From Thioclava sp. GXIMD2076 (GTDB lineage Bacteria; Pseudomonadota; Alphaproteobacteria; Rhodobacterales; Rhodobacteraceae), in assembly GCF_037949795.1 (NCBI RefSeq), contig NZ_CP149932.1:186001-250000 (forward strand): DNA of 64,000 nt. Direction: 5' to 3'. The notes beneath the pieces were generated by a model. The model made no database searches. It was not told the origin of the DNA and saw only the letters and a program-made list of their open reading frames with translations. The translations under genes were made by a program, and so were the position numbers. This document shows positions 27,576-36,525 of the stretch, piece after piece (the first letter of the stretch is position 1; each line of letters opens with the position of its first letter).

Positions 27576-28147
27576 ACGGCCTCCTTGGCGGTCACGCCCG
27601 CCGATGTCAGTAGGGTTGCGGTCTCGGCCAAAGGCAGGCCGACGACGCCAGTGTAGGACCCCTGGATCCACGGGACAAACGCCCCGCCCAGACCCTGAAT
27701 GGCATAACCGCCAGCTTTGCCCTGCCACTCACCCGAGGCGAGATAGGCGTTCACATCCTCATTGGATAGCGGGCGGAATTTCACCACCGTATCGACCAGC
27801 CGCTCGCGGATACCGAAGGCACCGCGCACGGCAACAGCCGTCAGCACATGGTGACGGCGGCCTGACAGCATAAAGAGGAATTCGGCGGCCTCGGCAGCAT
27901 CTTCGGGTTTACCCAGAATGCGGCGGCCACAGGTGACGGTGGTATCGGCACAGAGAATGACCTCATCCGCCGCAAGATCCAGCGCCATGGCTTTCTCGCG
28001 GGCCATCCGCGCGACATAGTCACGGGGACGCTCTGCCTTACGGGGGGTCTCGTCGATATCGGGTGCCCGCACGGCGTCGGGCACCAGACCTAGCTGGTCC
28101 AGTAGCTCGCGTCGCCTCGGGCTCGCGGAGCCTAGGATCAGTTTCAT
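27572..28147 (-). CDS. maf: Maf-type nucleoside triphosphate pyrophosphatase
   Basis: A 191-residue protein with the family start [18 protein letters not shown], the central KPEDAAEAA region and the [10 protein letters not shown] loop. Maf proteins hydrolyse modified or canonical NTPs to NMP and PPi and can inhibit septation when overproduced. It lies 4 bases after infA and overlaps the RNase E/G gene. Confidence 0.94.
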   Translation of the reverse strand: MKLILGSASPRRRELLDQLGLVPDAVRAPDIDETPRKAERPRDYVARMAREKAMALDLAADEVILCADTTVTCGRRILGKPEDAAEAAEFLFMLSGRRHHVLTAVAVRGAFGIRERLVDTVVKFRPLSNEDVNAYLASGEWQGKAGGYAIQGLGGAFVPWIQGSYTGVVGLPLAETATLLTSAGVTAKEAV

Positions 28148-28151
28148 AGGC

Positions 28152-28370
28152 TTACTTGAAGCGGTAGTTGATGCGACCCTTCGAAAGGTCGTAAGTGTTC
28201 ATTTCGACTTGAACTTTGTCGCCGGCGAGAACGCGGATGCGGTTCTTGCGCATCTTCCCTGCCATATGTGCGATGATTTCATGGCCGTTTTCTAGCTCGA
28301 CCCGAAACGTCGCATTTGGCAGGAGTTCCTTCACGACGCCGGGGAATTCGAGCATTTCTTCCTTGGCCAT
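28152..28370 (-). CDS. infA: Translation initiation factor IF-1
   Basis: The 72-residue S1/OB-fold factor that occupies the ribosomal A site during initiation. The sequence [11 protein letters not shown]...INYRFK is almost invariant for alphaproteobacteria. GGAG is 5 bases before this ATG; the in-frame GTG two codons earlier is not needed. It leads infA-maf-rng-yacG. Confidence 0.97.
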   Translation of the reverse strand: MAKEEMLEFPGVVKELLPNATFRVELENGHEIIAHMAGKMRKNRIRVLAGDKVQVEMNTYDLSKGRINYRFK

Positions 28371-28456
28371 GGTCACTCCATAATTGCGTAAAGGCGCAGA
28401 AACGCGCCATCGTGGCGCTTAAATGCGCCTGCTTGCCTTAAAATTCAAGCGTTATG

Positions 28457-29371
28457 TCAGCCCTGCGGGACAGATTCGCGCACAATCGCAACCGTTTGAG
28501 CCTGATCCAGGCTCTCGGGCCAATGCTGGAAGAGCAAAACCCCGCCATCATGGCGCGATTGCCGCACCTGCTCCAGATCGACCTGCGCATAGACCCAGCC
28601 CGGAGAATCAAGCGCGCCCTCGGCAATCACCCCCGTTTCGGGCCAGCCGGTATCGGGCGGGCCGAAGACACCAGCCGCCCCGCGGTTCTCGTCAATCGCG
28701 GGGCACCAGTCAGCGGGGCCCACGGTGGGCGATTGCACGGTGACGCACTGGTTTTCCAGCGCCCGCCCCTGCGCCCCGATCCGGACCCGCGAATAGCCTG
28801 CGAGCGTATCGGTGCAGGACGGGACGAGGATCATCTCGGCACCCTTCTCGCATAGCGCACGCGCCAGAAGCGGGAATTCGCTATCATAGCAGATGGTGAT
28901 GCCGATCCGCCCCAGAGCGGTATCGAACACCTGCAACCCCTCGCCCGCGCCGATATGCCAGTCCTCCCGCTCGAACCGCGTCATTACGGCCTTGTCCTGA
29001 TGGCCGATCAGTCCGTTGGGGCCAACCAGTGTAGCGCGGTTGGTGCGGATATCGGCGCCATTATGCGTCTCGATCACCGGCCCCGAGGGCGCGAGGATAT
29101 GCACACGGTGACGGAAGGCCAGATCGACAAACAGCGTCTCCATCTCGGGGCGGTAGCGCGCCACGACCTGAAGCGCCGCCTCCAGATCGCGCGCGGCCTC
29201 GGCCCCGCCCAAGGAGGCCAGCTCCATCGCGCCATATTCGGGAAAGACCAGAAGCTGGGCCCCCTCGGCCACGGCCTCCTCGACCCAGCGGGTCAGCTTG
29301 TCCTCATAGGCATCCCAGCTGTCATGCCAATCGAGCGGATAGGCCGCCGTAGCGATTTGGATCTTGCTCAT
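28457..29371 (-). CDS. Carbon-nitrogen hydrolase (nitrilase superfamily)
   Basis: A 304-residue nitrilase-fold enzyme with the Glu-Lys-Cys triad visible: Glu in VFPEYGAMEL (about residue 48), Lys in GHQDKAVMTRFE, and nucleophile Cys in ITICYDSEFP. Members hydrolyse amides or nitriles of small metabolites; the substrate here is not predictable. It overlaps the GNAT gene upstream by ATGA, so the two are coupled. A GCGCCA/TGGCGC hairpin at 28404-28418 follows it. Confidence 0.87.
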   Translation of the reverse strand: MSKIQIATAAYPLDWHDSWDAYEDKLTRWVEEAVAEGAQLLVFPEYGAMELASLGGAEAARDLEAALQVVARYRPEMETLFVDLAFRHRVHILAPSGPVIETHNGADIRTNRATLVGPNGLIGHQDKAVMTRFEREDWHIGAGEGLQVFDTALGRIGITICYDSEFPLLARALCEKGAEMILVPSCTDTLAGYSRVRIGAQGRALENQCVTVQSPTVGPADWCPAIDENRGAAGVFGPPDTGWPETGVIAEGALDSPGWVYAQVDLEQVRQSRHDGGVLLFQHWPESLDQAQTVAIVRESVPQG

Positions 29372-29949
29372 AGGGCACACCCCCAGAATTGTAATTGTTT
29401 TACCGTTTCAGCAGTCTCGCCCAGATCCGTCCAGCGGAAATCGGCGATCACACCCGGCATCGGCCGATAGCCGCGTTTATGCCAGAACCCGTCGAGCGGG
29501 CGGTAGCCTGCGGGCTTCAAAGGATGGTTACCCTCGCGGATCACCGAACAGAAGGCGCTATATGCGCGCCCAAGTTTGCGCGCATGGGCTTCGCGCGCGT
29601 CAAAAAAGGCATGCCCCAGACCCTGCCCGCGATACTCCGGCAACAGGACCGATTCCGCGCAGTAAAAGACATCCTCCAGCGCCAGTCCCGTTGCCGCAAA
29701 AGGCACCGCGAAATCCTCGGCATGGTCTTCCAGCGGCGTGCCGGTGGCCGCCCCGACAAGGCGCGTGCCATCAAAGGCCCCCACAACGACTGCATCCCCG
29801 GAAAGGCGATAGCTCTCCAGATAGCGCCGCTCATAGTCCAGCGAGCCGTCATAGATATAGGGCCAGTCACGGAATACGCGGATGCGCAGCGCCGCCACAT
29901 CGTCAAGGGCGGCATCGAGCGCCGCCCCCGTCAATACGCTCACCTCCAT
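29368..29949 (-). CDS. GNAT-family N-acetyltransferase
   Basis: A 193-residue acyltransferase. The acetyl-CoA pyrophosphate loop is seen in LLPEYRGQGLGHAFFDARE (about residues 103-121). The N-terminal part (LRIRVFRDWPYIYDGSLDYE) resembles a group of GNAT proteins paired with nitrilases. It overlaps the SnoaL-like gene upstream and the nitrilase downstream, so the three likely form one small operon. The substrate is unknown. Confidence 0.82.
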   Translation of the reverse strand: MEVSVLTGAALDAALDDVAALRIRVFRDWPYIYDGSLDYERRYLESYRLSGDAVVVGAFDGTRLVGAATGTPLEDHAEDFAVPFAATGLALEDVFYCAESVLLPEYRGQGLGHAFFDAREAHARKLGRAYSAFCSVIREGNHPLKPAGYRPLDGFWHKRGYRPMPGVIADFRWTDLGETAETVKQLQFWGCAL

Positions 29950-30356
29950 CAGGAGACCTGCTTGATCCAGTCGGAGAGGTTATAATAGGTGGTCACCCGC
30001 GCGATCTTGCCATCCTTGAGGTCGAAGAACGTGCCGGCGGGCAGACGGTAGCTCTGGCCCCGCGCCTCGGGCAGGCCCTCGTCGGTTTTCAGATAGGTGC
30101 CGTTCACGACAAACTCCGCCGCCGCCCGCGTGCCCGCGTCATTGGCCATGACACAGATATCGGTCAGCGTTTCGCGGTAGCAACGCGTCATATGGGCATT
30201 GAACTCGCGGAAGGCCTCGGCTCCACGGCGGATATTGCCCTCGTTGACGTGATGCTCGAAATCATCCGCCAGCAGGGCCTCCATTCCGTCGGTATCACCG
30301 GCGTTGAAGGCATCGTAATAGGTTTTCAGGGTCTCAATGGCCTCGAGGCGTGACAT
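29949..30356 (-). CDS. SnoaL-like / ketosteroid isomerase-related protein
   Basis: A 135-residue NTF2-fold protein (TLKTYYDAFNAGDTDGMEALLADDFEHHVNEG) with a conserved-looking pocket rich in His, Asp and Tyr. It has no signal peptide. It is the first gene of the SnoaL-GNAT-nitrilase trio and its stop overlaps the GNAT start. Such small proteins may be enzymes or ligand-binding; no specific role can be given. Confidence 0.75.
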   Translation of the reverse strand: MSRLEAIETLKTYYDAFNAGDTDGMEALLADDFEHHVNEGNIRRGAEAFREFNAHMTRCYRETLTDICVMANDAGTRAAAEFVVNGTYLKTDEGLPEARGQSYRLPAGTFFDLKDGKIARVTTYYNLSDWIKQVS

Positions 30357-30378
30357 GGGTTCTTCCTGTTGGATAGTG

Positions 30379-30837
30379 TTATTCTAGGTCCAGCGGCGGC
30401 CCGAAGCGGGCAATCATCCGCTCGCGGATCTGGTCGCGGGTCTGGCGATAGGCGGCCAACTTGGCCTCGCGCCCCTCACCAATGCCAGTGGGGTCCATCA
30501 CCGGCCAGTATTCGATATCAAGATGGTAGAAGCGCGTCAGTTCCAGCGCCTGCCGCTGGCTGGCCGGAGATAGCGCGACAATAAGATCGAATGTCGAGAT
30601 ATCATCGCCCCATTCCTGCATGTCCTCGAAGCTGCGCACACGGTGACGCTCCAGATCGACACCCAGTTCATGCATCACCGTGATCGTGAAGCCGTCGATA
30701 TCCAGTTCGGATTTCACACCCGCCGACTGCACATAGACATCGGGACCGTAGAAACGCTTCATCATCCCTTCGGCCATCGGGGACCGCGTGGCGTTATAAT
30801 CGCAACAGAAGAGCACCGACTGCGGCAGATCCGTCAT
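30379..30837 (-). CDS. Low-molecular-weight protein tyrosine phosphatase-like protein
   Basis: A 152-residue protein with the active-site loop CDYNATRS (Cys-12, Arg-18, CX5R) and the later acid motif VMDPTG that supplies the general acid. The loop departs from the usual CxGNxxRS, so it may be a phosphatase or an arsenate-reductase-like enzyme. It overlaps the UPF0262 gene by one base. That pairing is common in Rhodobacterales and argues for a housekeeping role, separate from the arsenic cassette 2 kb away. Confidence 0.82.
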   Translation of the reverse strand: MTDLPQSVLFCCDYNATRSPMAEGMMKRFYGPDVYVQSAGVKSELDIDGFTITVMHELGVDLERHRVRSFEDMQEWGDDISTFDLIVALSPASQRQALELTRFYHLDIEYWPVMDPTGIGEGREAKLAAYRQTRDQIRERMIARFGPPLDLE

Positions 30838-31316
30838 TATTTCACCGGCGACAGGACGCAGACGAGAGTGAAAAGCCGCCTTGCGGTCGCAAGATCCAGC
30901 TCGGCCTTGCCCTCCAGACGTTCCTCGAGAATGCGCGCGCCCTCGTTATGGATCCCGCGCCGCGCCATATCGATGGCCTCGATCTGACTGGGCGGCATGT
31001 TTTTCACTGCCTCGAAATAGCTCTCGCAGATCTGGAAGTAATCTTTGATCACCTGCCGGAACGGACCGAAGGACAGGTGAAACTCGGCCAGCGGCTCGTC
31101 GGCGTCGTTGCGGGTGTCAAACACCAACCGCCCGTCACGCACCGCCAGAAACAGATGGAACGGCCCCTCATATCCGGGCGCCTCGCCCTTGCCCGGCAAG
31201 GTGAAGTGATTATCCTCGAGAAGATCGAAAATCGCGACGCGACGTTCCTGTTCGATCTCCGCGCTCGGGGCGGGCAGACCGGAATCATCGACTTCAAGCT
31301 TTGCGATATGGGCCAT
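30837..31316 (-). CDS. UPF0262 family protein
   Basis: A 159-residue conserved alphaproteobacterial protein of unknown role. Recognisable segments are VAIFDLLEDNHFTL, GPFHLFLAVRDGRLVFD, LSFGPFRQVIKDYFQICESYFEAV and the C-terminal HNEGARILEERL. The start is the MAHIAKLEV methionine; an upstream in-frame ATG is 23 codons away. It lies downstream of hisD and is coupled to the phosphatase gene. Confidence 0.88.
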   Translation of the reverse strand: MAHIAKLEVDDSGLPAPSAEIEQERRVAIFDLLEDNHFTLPGKGEAPGYEGPFHLFLAVRDGRLVFDTRNDADEPLAEFHLSFGPFRQVIKDYFQICESYFEAVKNMPPSQIEAIDMARRGIHNEGARILEERLEGKAELDLATARRLFTLVCVLSPVK

Positions 31317-31440
31317 GGCACTCTTCTCCCTCGGGCCGACAAGGCGTCGTCGGAGAAGGCTAGACGGTGTCTCGTCCCTGCGCAACCGCGTCCCGCGACA
31401 GAGGCGGGCGCGATTGCGACCTATGGTTATTTATTGGCCG

Positions 31441-32742
31441 TTACCTGTTAAGGGCATCCAGACGCGCGCGGACAGAAAGCCCATGCGCTTCAAGGCTTTC
31501 CGATTTGGCGAGCGTCTCCGCCCCCGGACCGATCCGGCGCAGCGCTTCGGGGGTCATCATCGACAGCGTGGTGCGCTTGACGAAATCGAAGACCGACAGC
31601 CCCGAAGAGAAACGCGCCGAGCGCGCGGTGGGCAGAACATGGTTCGGCCCGCCGATGTAATCGCCAATCGCCTCGGGCGTCCAGGCCCCCATGAAGATCG
31701 CGCCCGCATGGGTGATCTCCTGCGCCAGAGCCTCGGGGTCATCTACGCACAGTTCGAGGTGTTCGGGCGCTACGCGGTTCGACAGCTCTGCCGCTTCGGC
31801 CAGATCGCGGGTGATGACCACCGCGCCGAAATCCCGCCAGCTCGCCCCTGCGATCTCGCGGCGCTCCAGCGTCTCGAGGCGTTTTTCCACCGCCGCAACG
31901 ACCCTGTTGGCAAAGCCCTCATCGGGGGTGATCAGGATCGATTGTGCCGAGGCGTCATGTTCAGCCTGCGACAGCAGATCGAGCGCGATCCAGTCGGGGT
32001 CATTCTGGCCATCGGCAATCACGAGGATTTCCGAGGGACCGGCGATCATATCGATCCCCACCTTGCCGAACACACGACGCTTGGCGGCGGCCACAAAGGC
32101 ATTGCCAGGGCCTGTGATCTTATCCACGGGGTGGATGGTATCCGTGCCATAGGCCAAGGCCGCAACCGCTTGCGCGCCGCCGATACGGTAGATCTCGTCC
32201 ACGCCCGCAATCTGGCAGGCCAGCAAAACCAGCGGGTTCACCTTACCATCGGGCGTGGGGCAGACCACCACCAGACGCCCGACACCCGCCACTTTGGCAG
32301 GGATCGCATTCATCAGCACCGAGGACGGATAGCTGGCCAGCCCGCCCGGCACATAGAGACCCGCCGCCGAGACCGGTGTGAAACGCCAGCCGAGCTTCGC
32401 GCCGCTTTCCTCTTCCCACATCGCATTGGGCGGCATCTGGCGGGCGTGATAGACGCGAATGCGTTCGGCGGCCAGTTCCAGCGCCTCGCGCTCGACATCC
32501 GGCACACGGGTGATTTCGGCCTCGATCTCGGCTTCGGAAAACCGCATGCTGTCGGGCGTCAGCTCGAGCCGGTCGAATTTCGCGGTCAGCTCCAGCACCG
32601 CCGCATCGCCACGCGCGCGCACATCGGCGATGATCTGGCCCACCGCCGCATCCACATCGGGGCTATCCTCGCGTTTCATGCCCATCAGTGCGGTGAAACG
32701 GGTCTCGAAATCGGCAGCGGTCGTGGTCAGGAAATGCGGCAT
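31441..32742 (-). CDS. hisD: Histidinol dehydrogenase HisD
   Basis: A 433-residue zinc enzyme that oxidises L-histidinol to L-histidine with two NAD+. Signature parts are the GPGNAFVAAAKR region, the zinc-binding QAEHDASAQ, and the catalytic APEHLE pair. The second ATG (MPHFLTTTA) has GGAG 6 bases upstream and is preferred over one four codons earlier. It sits between the UPF0262 gene and the arsenic cassette. Confidence 0.95.
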   Translation of the reverse strand: MPHFLTTTAADFETRFTALMGMKREDSPDVDAAVGQIIADVRARGDAAVLELTAKFDRLELTPDSMRFSEAEIEAEITRVPDVEREALELAAERIRVYHARQMPPNAMWEEESGAKLGWRFTPVSAAGLYVPGGLASYPSSVLMNAIPAKVAGVGRLVVVCPTPDGKVNPLVLLACQIAGVDEIYRIGGAQAVAALAYGTDTIHPVDKITGPGNAFVAAAKRRVFGKVGIDMIAGPSEILVIADGQNDPDWIALDLLSQAEHDASAQSILITPDEGFANRVVAAVEKRLETLERREIAGASWRDFGAVVITRDLAEAAELSNRVAPEHLELCVDDPEALAQEITHAGAIFMGAWTPEAIGDYIGGPNHVLPTARSARFSSGLSVFDFVKRTTLSMMTPEALRRIGPGAETLAKSESLEAHGLSVRARLDALNR

Positions 32743-32797
32743 CGGAGTCTCCATAAGTCAGATCGGGGATAGTCCAGCCGCCGCCTGTGGGCAAGCA

Positions 32798-34045
32798 CTA
32801 CTGCGCAGACAAACGCCCCGCCATGACCGCCGAAAGGCCCACCATCACCGTTGCCACCCCCAGCATCAGGGCCAGCCCACCCAGCTGGTAGCTCAGCCCC
32901 GAGGCCAACGTTCCCAGAAGCCGCCCGCCCGCATTGGCCATATAGTAGAACCCCACATCCATCGTGACGCGCTCGGATTTGGTGAAGGCGAGGATCAGAT
33001 AGGAATGCAGCGAGGAATTCACCGCAAAGACCGCGCCAAAGACCAGCAGCCCGATGACCAGCGCCACGGTCAGCCCCTGCCCGCCCAAGCCCAGCGCGGC
33101 AATGGTCAGCCCCGCAGGTATCACACAAAGCCCCCAGGCCCAAAGTTTCGCATCCGCCACCAGCGCCTCTGGCGCGCGGGTCTTGGCCCGCAGGATCTTT
33201 GGCGCAAGTCCCTGCACCAGCCCGTAGAGGATGACCCAGCCCGCCATGAAGCCACCGATCAGAAAGAAGGCCGCGCGGTCGCCCGCCTCGGTACCATCCG
33301 AGAACACGGCGGTAAAATAGATCGGGATGCCCACCACAAACCATACATCGCGCGCGCCAAACAGGAACACCCGTGCCGCCGAGAGCCGGTTCACATTGGG
33401 CGATTTCGAGAATACTTCCGAGAATTTCGCACCCTTTCGCCCTTGCGGCAGCCCTTTGGGCATGGCGATCGCGATGGCTACCAAAATCACCGCCAGCACC
33501 AGCGCCATGGCAACGATCGACCCCGCAAAGCCCAGCAACGCCAGAAGCCCCGCCCCGAGGAGGAAGCCCACACCTTTCACCGCGTTCTTGGACCCTGTCA
33601 GCACAGCCACCCAGGCAAAGAGCCCGCCTTGCGCCGAAGGTGCCAACAGCTTGACCGCGGATTTGGACGACATCTTCGCCAGATCCTTTGCCACGCCCGA
33701 AGCGCCCTGCACCGCCATCACATAGATCACCGAGGCCGTGACACCCCAATCGGGATCAAGCCCCGTCAGCGCCAGAAGCGCCACCACCTGCAGTCCGAGC
33801 CCCGCATAAAGCGTAGAGGCCAGCCCGAAACGTGCCGCGATCCAGCCCGCGCAAAGATTGGTGACCATCCCCGCCACCTCGTAAAGGAGAAACAGATAGG
33901 CCAGCTGCACCGGCGAGAACCCGAGGCCGTGGAAATGCAGCAGCACCAGCATCCGCAAGGCCCCGTCGCTCAACATGAAGGCCCAATAGGCCGCCGTCAC
34001 CGCGATATAGGCGGAAAGCCCTTCCCTCATGCGCGAAGCAGTCAT
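32798..34045 (-). CDS. arsJ: Organoarsenical efflux permease ArsJ
   Basis: A 415-residue, 12-helix MFS protein. Its start overlaps the stop of a GAPDH gene, which in turn follows an ArsR-ArsC gene; this gapdh-arsJ pairing is the diagnostic context for ArsJ, which exports 1-arseno-3-phosphoglycerate made by the GAPDH. Once outside, the compound breaks down to arsenate. Segments such as [27 protein letters not shown] and [21 protein letters not shown] fit the ArsJ group. It is the last gene of the cassette. Confidence 0.88.
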   Translation of the reverse strand: MTASRMREGLSAYIAVTAAYWAFMLSDGALRMLVLLHFHGLGFSPVQLAYLFLLYEVAGMVTNLCAGWIAARFGLASTLYAGLGLQVVALLALTGLDPDWGVTASVIYVMAVQGASGVAKDLAKMSSKSAVKLLAPSAQGGLFAWVAVLTGSKNAVKGVGFLLGAGLLALLGFAGSIVAMALVLAVILVAIAIAMPKGLPQGRKGAKFSEVFSKSPNVNRLSAARVFLFGARDVWFVVGIPIYFTAVFSDGTEAGDRAAFFLIGGFMAGWVILYGLVQGLAPKILRAKTRAPEALVADAKLWAWGLCVIPAGLTIAALGLGGQGLTVALVIGLLVFGAVFAVNSSLHSYLILAFTKSERVTMDVGFYYMANAGGRLLGTLASGLSYQLGGLALMLGVATVMVGLSAVMAGRLSAQ

Positions 34046-35040
34046 AGCGACTGCCCGACCATCAGCGCCACATCCACCAGCCGGTGCGCATAGCCATATT
34101 CATTGTCATACCACGCATAGATCTTCACCTGCGTGCCATTGACCACCATGGTCGAGGGCGCATCAATGATCGAGGAGCGCTTGTCATTGACGTAATCGGC
34201 CGAGACCAAGGGCCGCGTCTCGTAGCCCAGTATCCCCTTCAGCACGCCTTGCGAGGCCGCTTCGAGGAGCGCATTCACCTCGTCCACGCTGGTCTCTCGC
34301 TCGACCTCGAAGACGCAATCGGTCAGCGACCCGTTGAGCAAAGGCACCCTGACCGCATGGCCGTTCAAACGCCCTTTCAACTCGGGATAGATCAGCGTGA
34401 TAGCCGTGGCCGAACCCGTGGTGGTGGGGATCAGCGAATTGAGCGCCGAGCGCGCGCGCCGCAGATCCTTGGCGGGGCGGTCCACGATGGACTGGGTATT
34501 GGTCACGTTATGCAACGTGGTGATCGCGCCATGCCTGATCCCCAGCCCCTCATGGATCACCTTCACCACGGGTGCGAGGCAATTGGTCGTGCAACTGGCT
34601 GCCGTCACGATATGATGGCGCGCGGGATCGTAGCTGTCGTTATTCACACCATAGACGATATTGGCGGTCGGCCCATCCTTGACCGGCGCGGAGACAACCA
34701 CCTTTTTCACGCCAGCGGCGAAATAGGGTGCCAGATCGGCGTCCGTCTTGAACTTGCCGGTGCAGTCGATGACCACATCCACACCATCCAACGGCAGATC
34801 CGCGAGTGATTTTGTCCCGATAAAGGGCAGCCTGACACCATCGATGGTCACCGATGTCCCGTCATGGCGGAAACTGGCATTCCACCGCCCGTGCACCGTG
34901 TCGAATTCCAGCAGATGCGCCTGCATCTCGGGGCTGCCCACCGCATCATTGATCCATGCGATCTCGGCCCCTGCGGCCAGAAGCGGCTGCAAGGCGAGTT
35001 TTCCCATCCGGCCAAGGCCGTTCAGCGCGTAAGTGACCAT
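34042..35040 (-). CDS. ArsJ-associated glyceraldehyde-3-phosphate dehydrogenase
   Basis: A 332-residue GAPDH with an N-terminal NAD fold ([14 protein letters not shown]) and the catalytic motif [11 protein letters not shown]. Here it is expected to use arsenate in place of phosphate and make 1-arseno-3-phosphoglycerate for ArsJ to export. The first residues differ from glycolytic GAPDH (NGLGRMG instead of NGFGRIG), as in arsenic-island copies. GGAGAG stands 7 bases before the chosen ATG; an in-frame ATG 5 codons upstream is possible. It overlaps arsJ by four bases. Confidence 0.9.
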   Translation of the reverse strand: MVTYALNGLGRMGKLALQPLLAAGAEIAWINDAVGSPEMQAHLLEFDTVHGRWNASFRHDGTSVTIDGVRLPFIGTKSLADLPLDGVDVVIDCTGKFKTDADLAPYFAAGVKKVVVSAPVKDGPTANIVYGVNNDSYDPARHHIVTAASCTTNCLAPVVKVIHEGLGIRHGAITTLHNVTNTQSIVDRPAKDLRRARSALNSLIPTTTGSATAITLIYPELKGRLNGHAVRVPLLNGSLTDCVFEVERETSVDEVNALLEAASQGVLKGILGYETRPLVSADYVNDKRSSIIDAPSTMVVNGTQVKIYAWYDNEYGYAHRLVDVALMVGQSL

Positions 35041-35041
35041 T

Positions 35042-35860
35042 TCAGTTCTCTCCATAACGGGCGATATCATCGACGGCGGACTGAAGCGCCCTGCGATCGA
35101 GTGTCTCGAAGGGAAGCGCTGCGAAGGCCTCGATACGGTTCCGCAATGCGCCATAGGCCGCGCGGAAGGCCAGTGCCGCTTCAGCGGGGGTGCGGGCGCG
35201 GGCCGCCTCGATAACCGGATCGGGCACCCCCCAATGGCCGCTGACCGGATGACCGGGCAAGGCGGGACATTCCTCGTTGGCGGCCCTGTCACAGACAGTA
35301 AAGACGAAATCGAAGGGCGGCTCCGAGGCGAGCGACCCGAAATCCTTGGAATAGAGGCCGCTCGTGCCATGCTGCTGGCCCTCCAGAAGCGCAAGCGCCT
35401 GCGGATTGGGGCCGGAGGCCGGATGCGTGCCTGCGGAATGGGCCTCGAACCTGTCACCGCCCAGCGCGCGTAACAATGCCTCGGCCATCAGCGAGCGCGC
35501 TGAATTCCCGGTGCAGACAAACAGCACGCGGAACCTGCGGGGAGTGGTGGAGGCAGGGGCCGGCAGACAGTCCGACACCCTGCCCCGACAGCAGTCATCG
35601 AGCAGAAACCCGAAGGTCTCCCGCACCGCCCCCATCTCGATACTATAGAGAAGCGACGTTCCGACGCGCTCTTTGCCCAACAGCCCCACCTGCATGAGAG
35701 CGGCCAGATAGGCCGAGAGCGTACTGGGCTTCAGCCCCAATATCTGAGCGATCTCGCCTGCAGGTAGCCGGTCGGGATAGCGCCGCATCAAGAGCCGGAA
35801 CAGCGCAAGGCGCTGCGGGTGACCAAGTACGGCGAGGGTTTCTGCAACTTCTTTTTCCAT
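35042..35860 (-). CDS. ArsR repressor-ArsC arsenate reductase fusion
   Basis: A 272-residue two-domain protein. Residues 1-90 are an ArsR winged helix ([29 protein letters not shown]) followed by a cysteine cluster CC-x6-C (90, 91, 98) suited to As(III) sensing. Residues 108-250 are a thioredoxin-coupled, LMW phosphatase-type arsenate reductase with active loop CTGNSARS (Cys-116, Arg-122) and the redox pair Cys-190/Cys-198. One chain thus both reduces arsenate and senses the product. The ATG has no ribosome site and lies in the operator palindrome, suggesting a leaderless mRNA or a later start. Confidence 0.88.
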   Translation of the reverse strand: MEKEVAETLAVLGHPQRLALFRLLMRRYPDRLPAGEIAQILGLKPSTLSAYLAALMQVGLLGKERVGTSLLYSIEMGAVRETFGFLLDDCCRGRVSDCLPAPASTTPRRFRVLFVCTGNSARSLMAEALLRALGGDRFEAHSAGTHPASGPNPQALALLEGQQHGTSGLYSKDFGSLASEPPFDFVFTVCDRAANEECPALPGHPVSGHWGVPDPVIEAARARTPAEAALAFRAAYGALRNRIEAFAALPFETLDRRALQSAVDDIARYGEN

Positions 35861-35882
35861 ATTTCGCGGATATACGAAATAT
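35859..35882. promoter_or_regulatory. Probable ArsR operator
   Basis: ATATTTCG at 35859-35866 and CGAAATAT at 35875-35882 form a perfect 8-bp inverted repeat with an 8-base spacer. It covers the first base pair of the arsR start codon, the position expected for autorepression of this cassette. Confidence 0.7.
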
Positions 35883-35913
35883 GGGGATTCGCCTTATGAA
35901 ATTTTCATGACAC

Positions 35914-35940
35914 AAAAAACGCCCTGCCGGAGCAGAGCGT
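35914..35940 (-). terminator. Terminator after the DUF2948 gene
   Basis: On the minus strand ACGCTCTGC pairs with GCAGGGCGT (one G-U) around a TCCG loop, followed by at least five T. It isolates the murA side from the arsenic cassette. Confidence 0.85.
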
Positions 35941-35985
35941 CACAAAAGCCGGAGCGACGCGCCGGAATGACCTTTGTAGAGGGAA

Positions 35986-36462
35986 TTACTCGCGATGCGA
36001 GGGCACCTTGCCCGAGACCGCCCGATAGGGTTTGGTCACATCACGCAGATCGACGGCCAGGGCTTCGACCGAAAGCGCGATCGCCCCATCCCCCGCCAGC
36101 GTCAGCATCAGCTCGCCCGCACCATCGGCGGCAGGCGTCCAGACGAGATCGAGGATCGACAGGACCATATCCTTTTCCGACCGGTCCACCCCCTGCGAGC
36201 GCACCGACAGAACCTCCGACACCACCAGAAGCGATTGCACGCGCTCATAGGGACGGCCCTCGGCCTCGGCGGCCTCGCGATCTTCCCAGCGGAAGCGGTT
36301 GACCAGAAGCGCCAGCTTGCGGCGGGCACGGTCGAAACGGATTTCGGTCACCGGCAGCACACAATCCTGCACCAACGCCGAGATCACCGGCAGATCCTCG
36401 GCCGTCTCGGCCCGCAGGCTCAGCGCCTGCTCTGCCCCATCCTCGAATCTTGCATCTGCCAT
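35986..36462 (-). CDS. DUF2948 family protein
   Basis: A 158-residue conserved protein of Rhodobacterales and relatives, of unknown function. Typical segments are LRAETAEDLPVISALVQDCV, RRKLALLVNRFRWED, and the C-terminal DVTKPYRAVSGKVPSH. It follows murA by 63 bases on the same strand. In many relatives it is followed directly by hisD; here the arsenic cassette stands in between (comparison from memory). Confidence 0.85.
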   Translation of the reverse strand: MADARFEDGAEQALSLRAETAEDLPVISALVQDCVLPVTEIRFDRARRKLALLVNRFRWEDREAAEAEGRPYERVQSLLVVSEVLSVRSQGVDRSEKDMVLSILDLVWTPAADGAGELMLTLAGDGAIALSVEALAVDLRDVTKPYRAVSGKVPSHRE

Positions 36463-36525
36463 GATCGCCTCCGTAACACTGTGCTGGCGGTAAGGTAGAC
36501 GGGCGCCACCGCCCGTCCAGAGGAG

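Noticed and set aside
34042..35040. The GAPDH gene as the glycolytic/Calvin-cycle gap
   Set aside because: It overlaps arsJ and follows arsR-arsC with a shared operator, which is the known arsenic-export arrangement.
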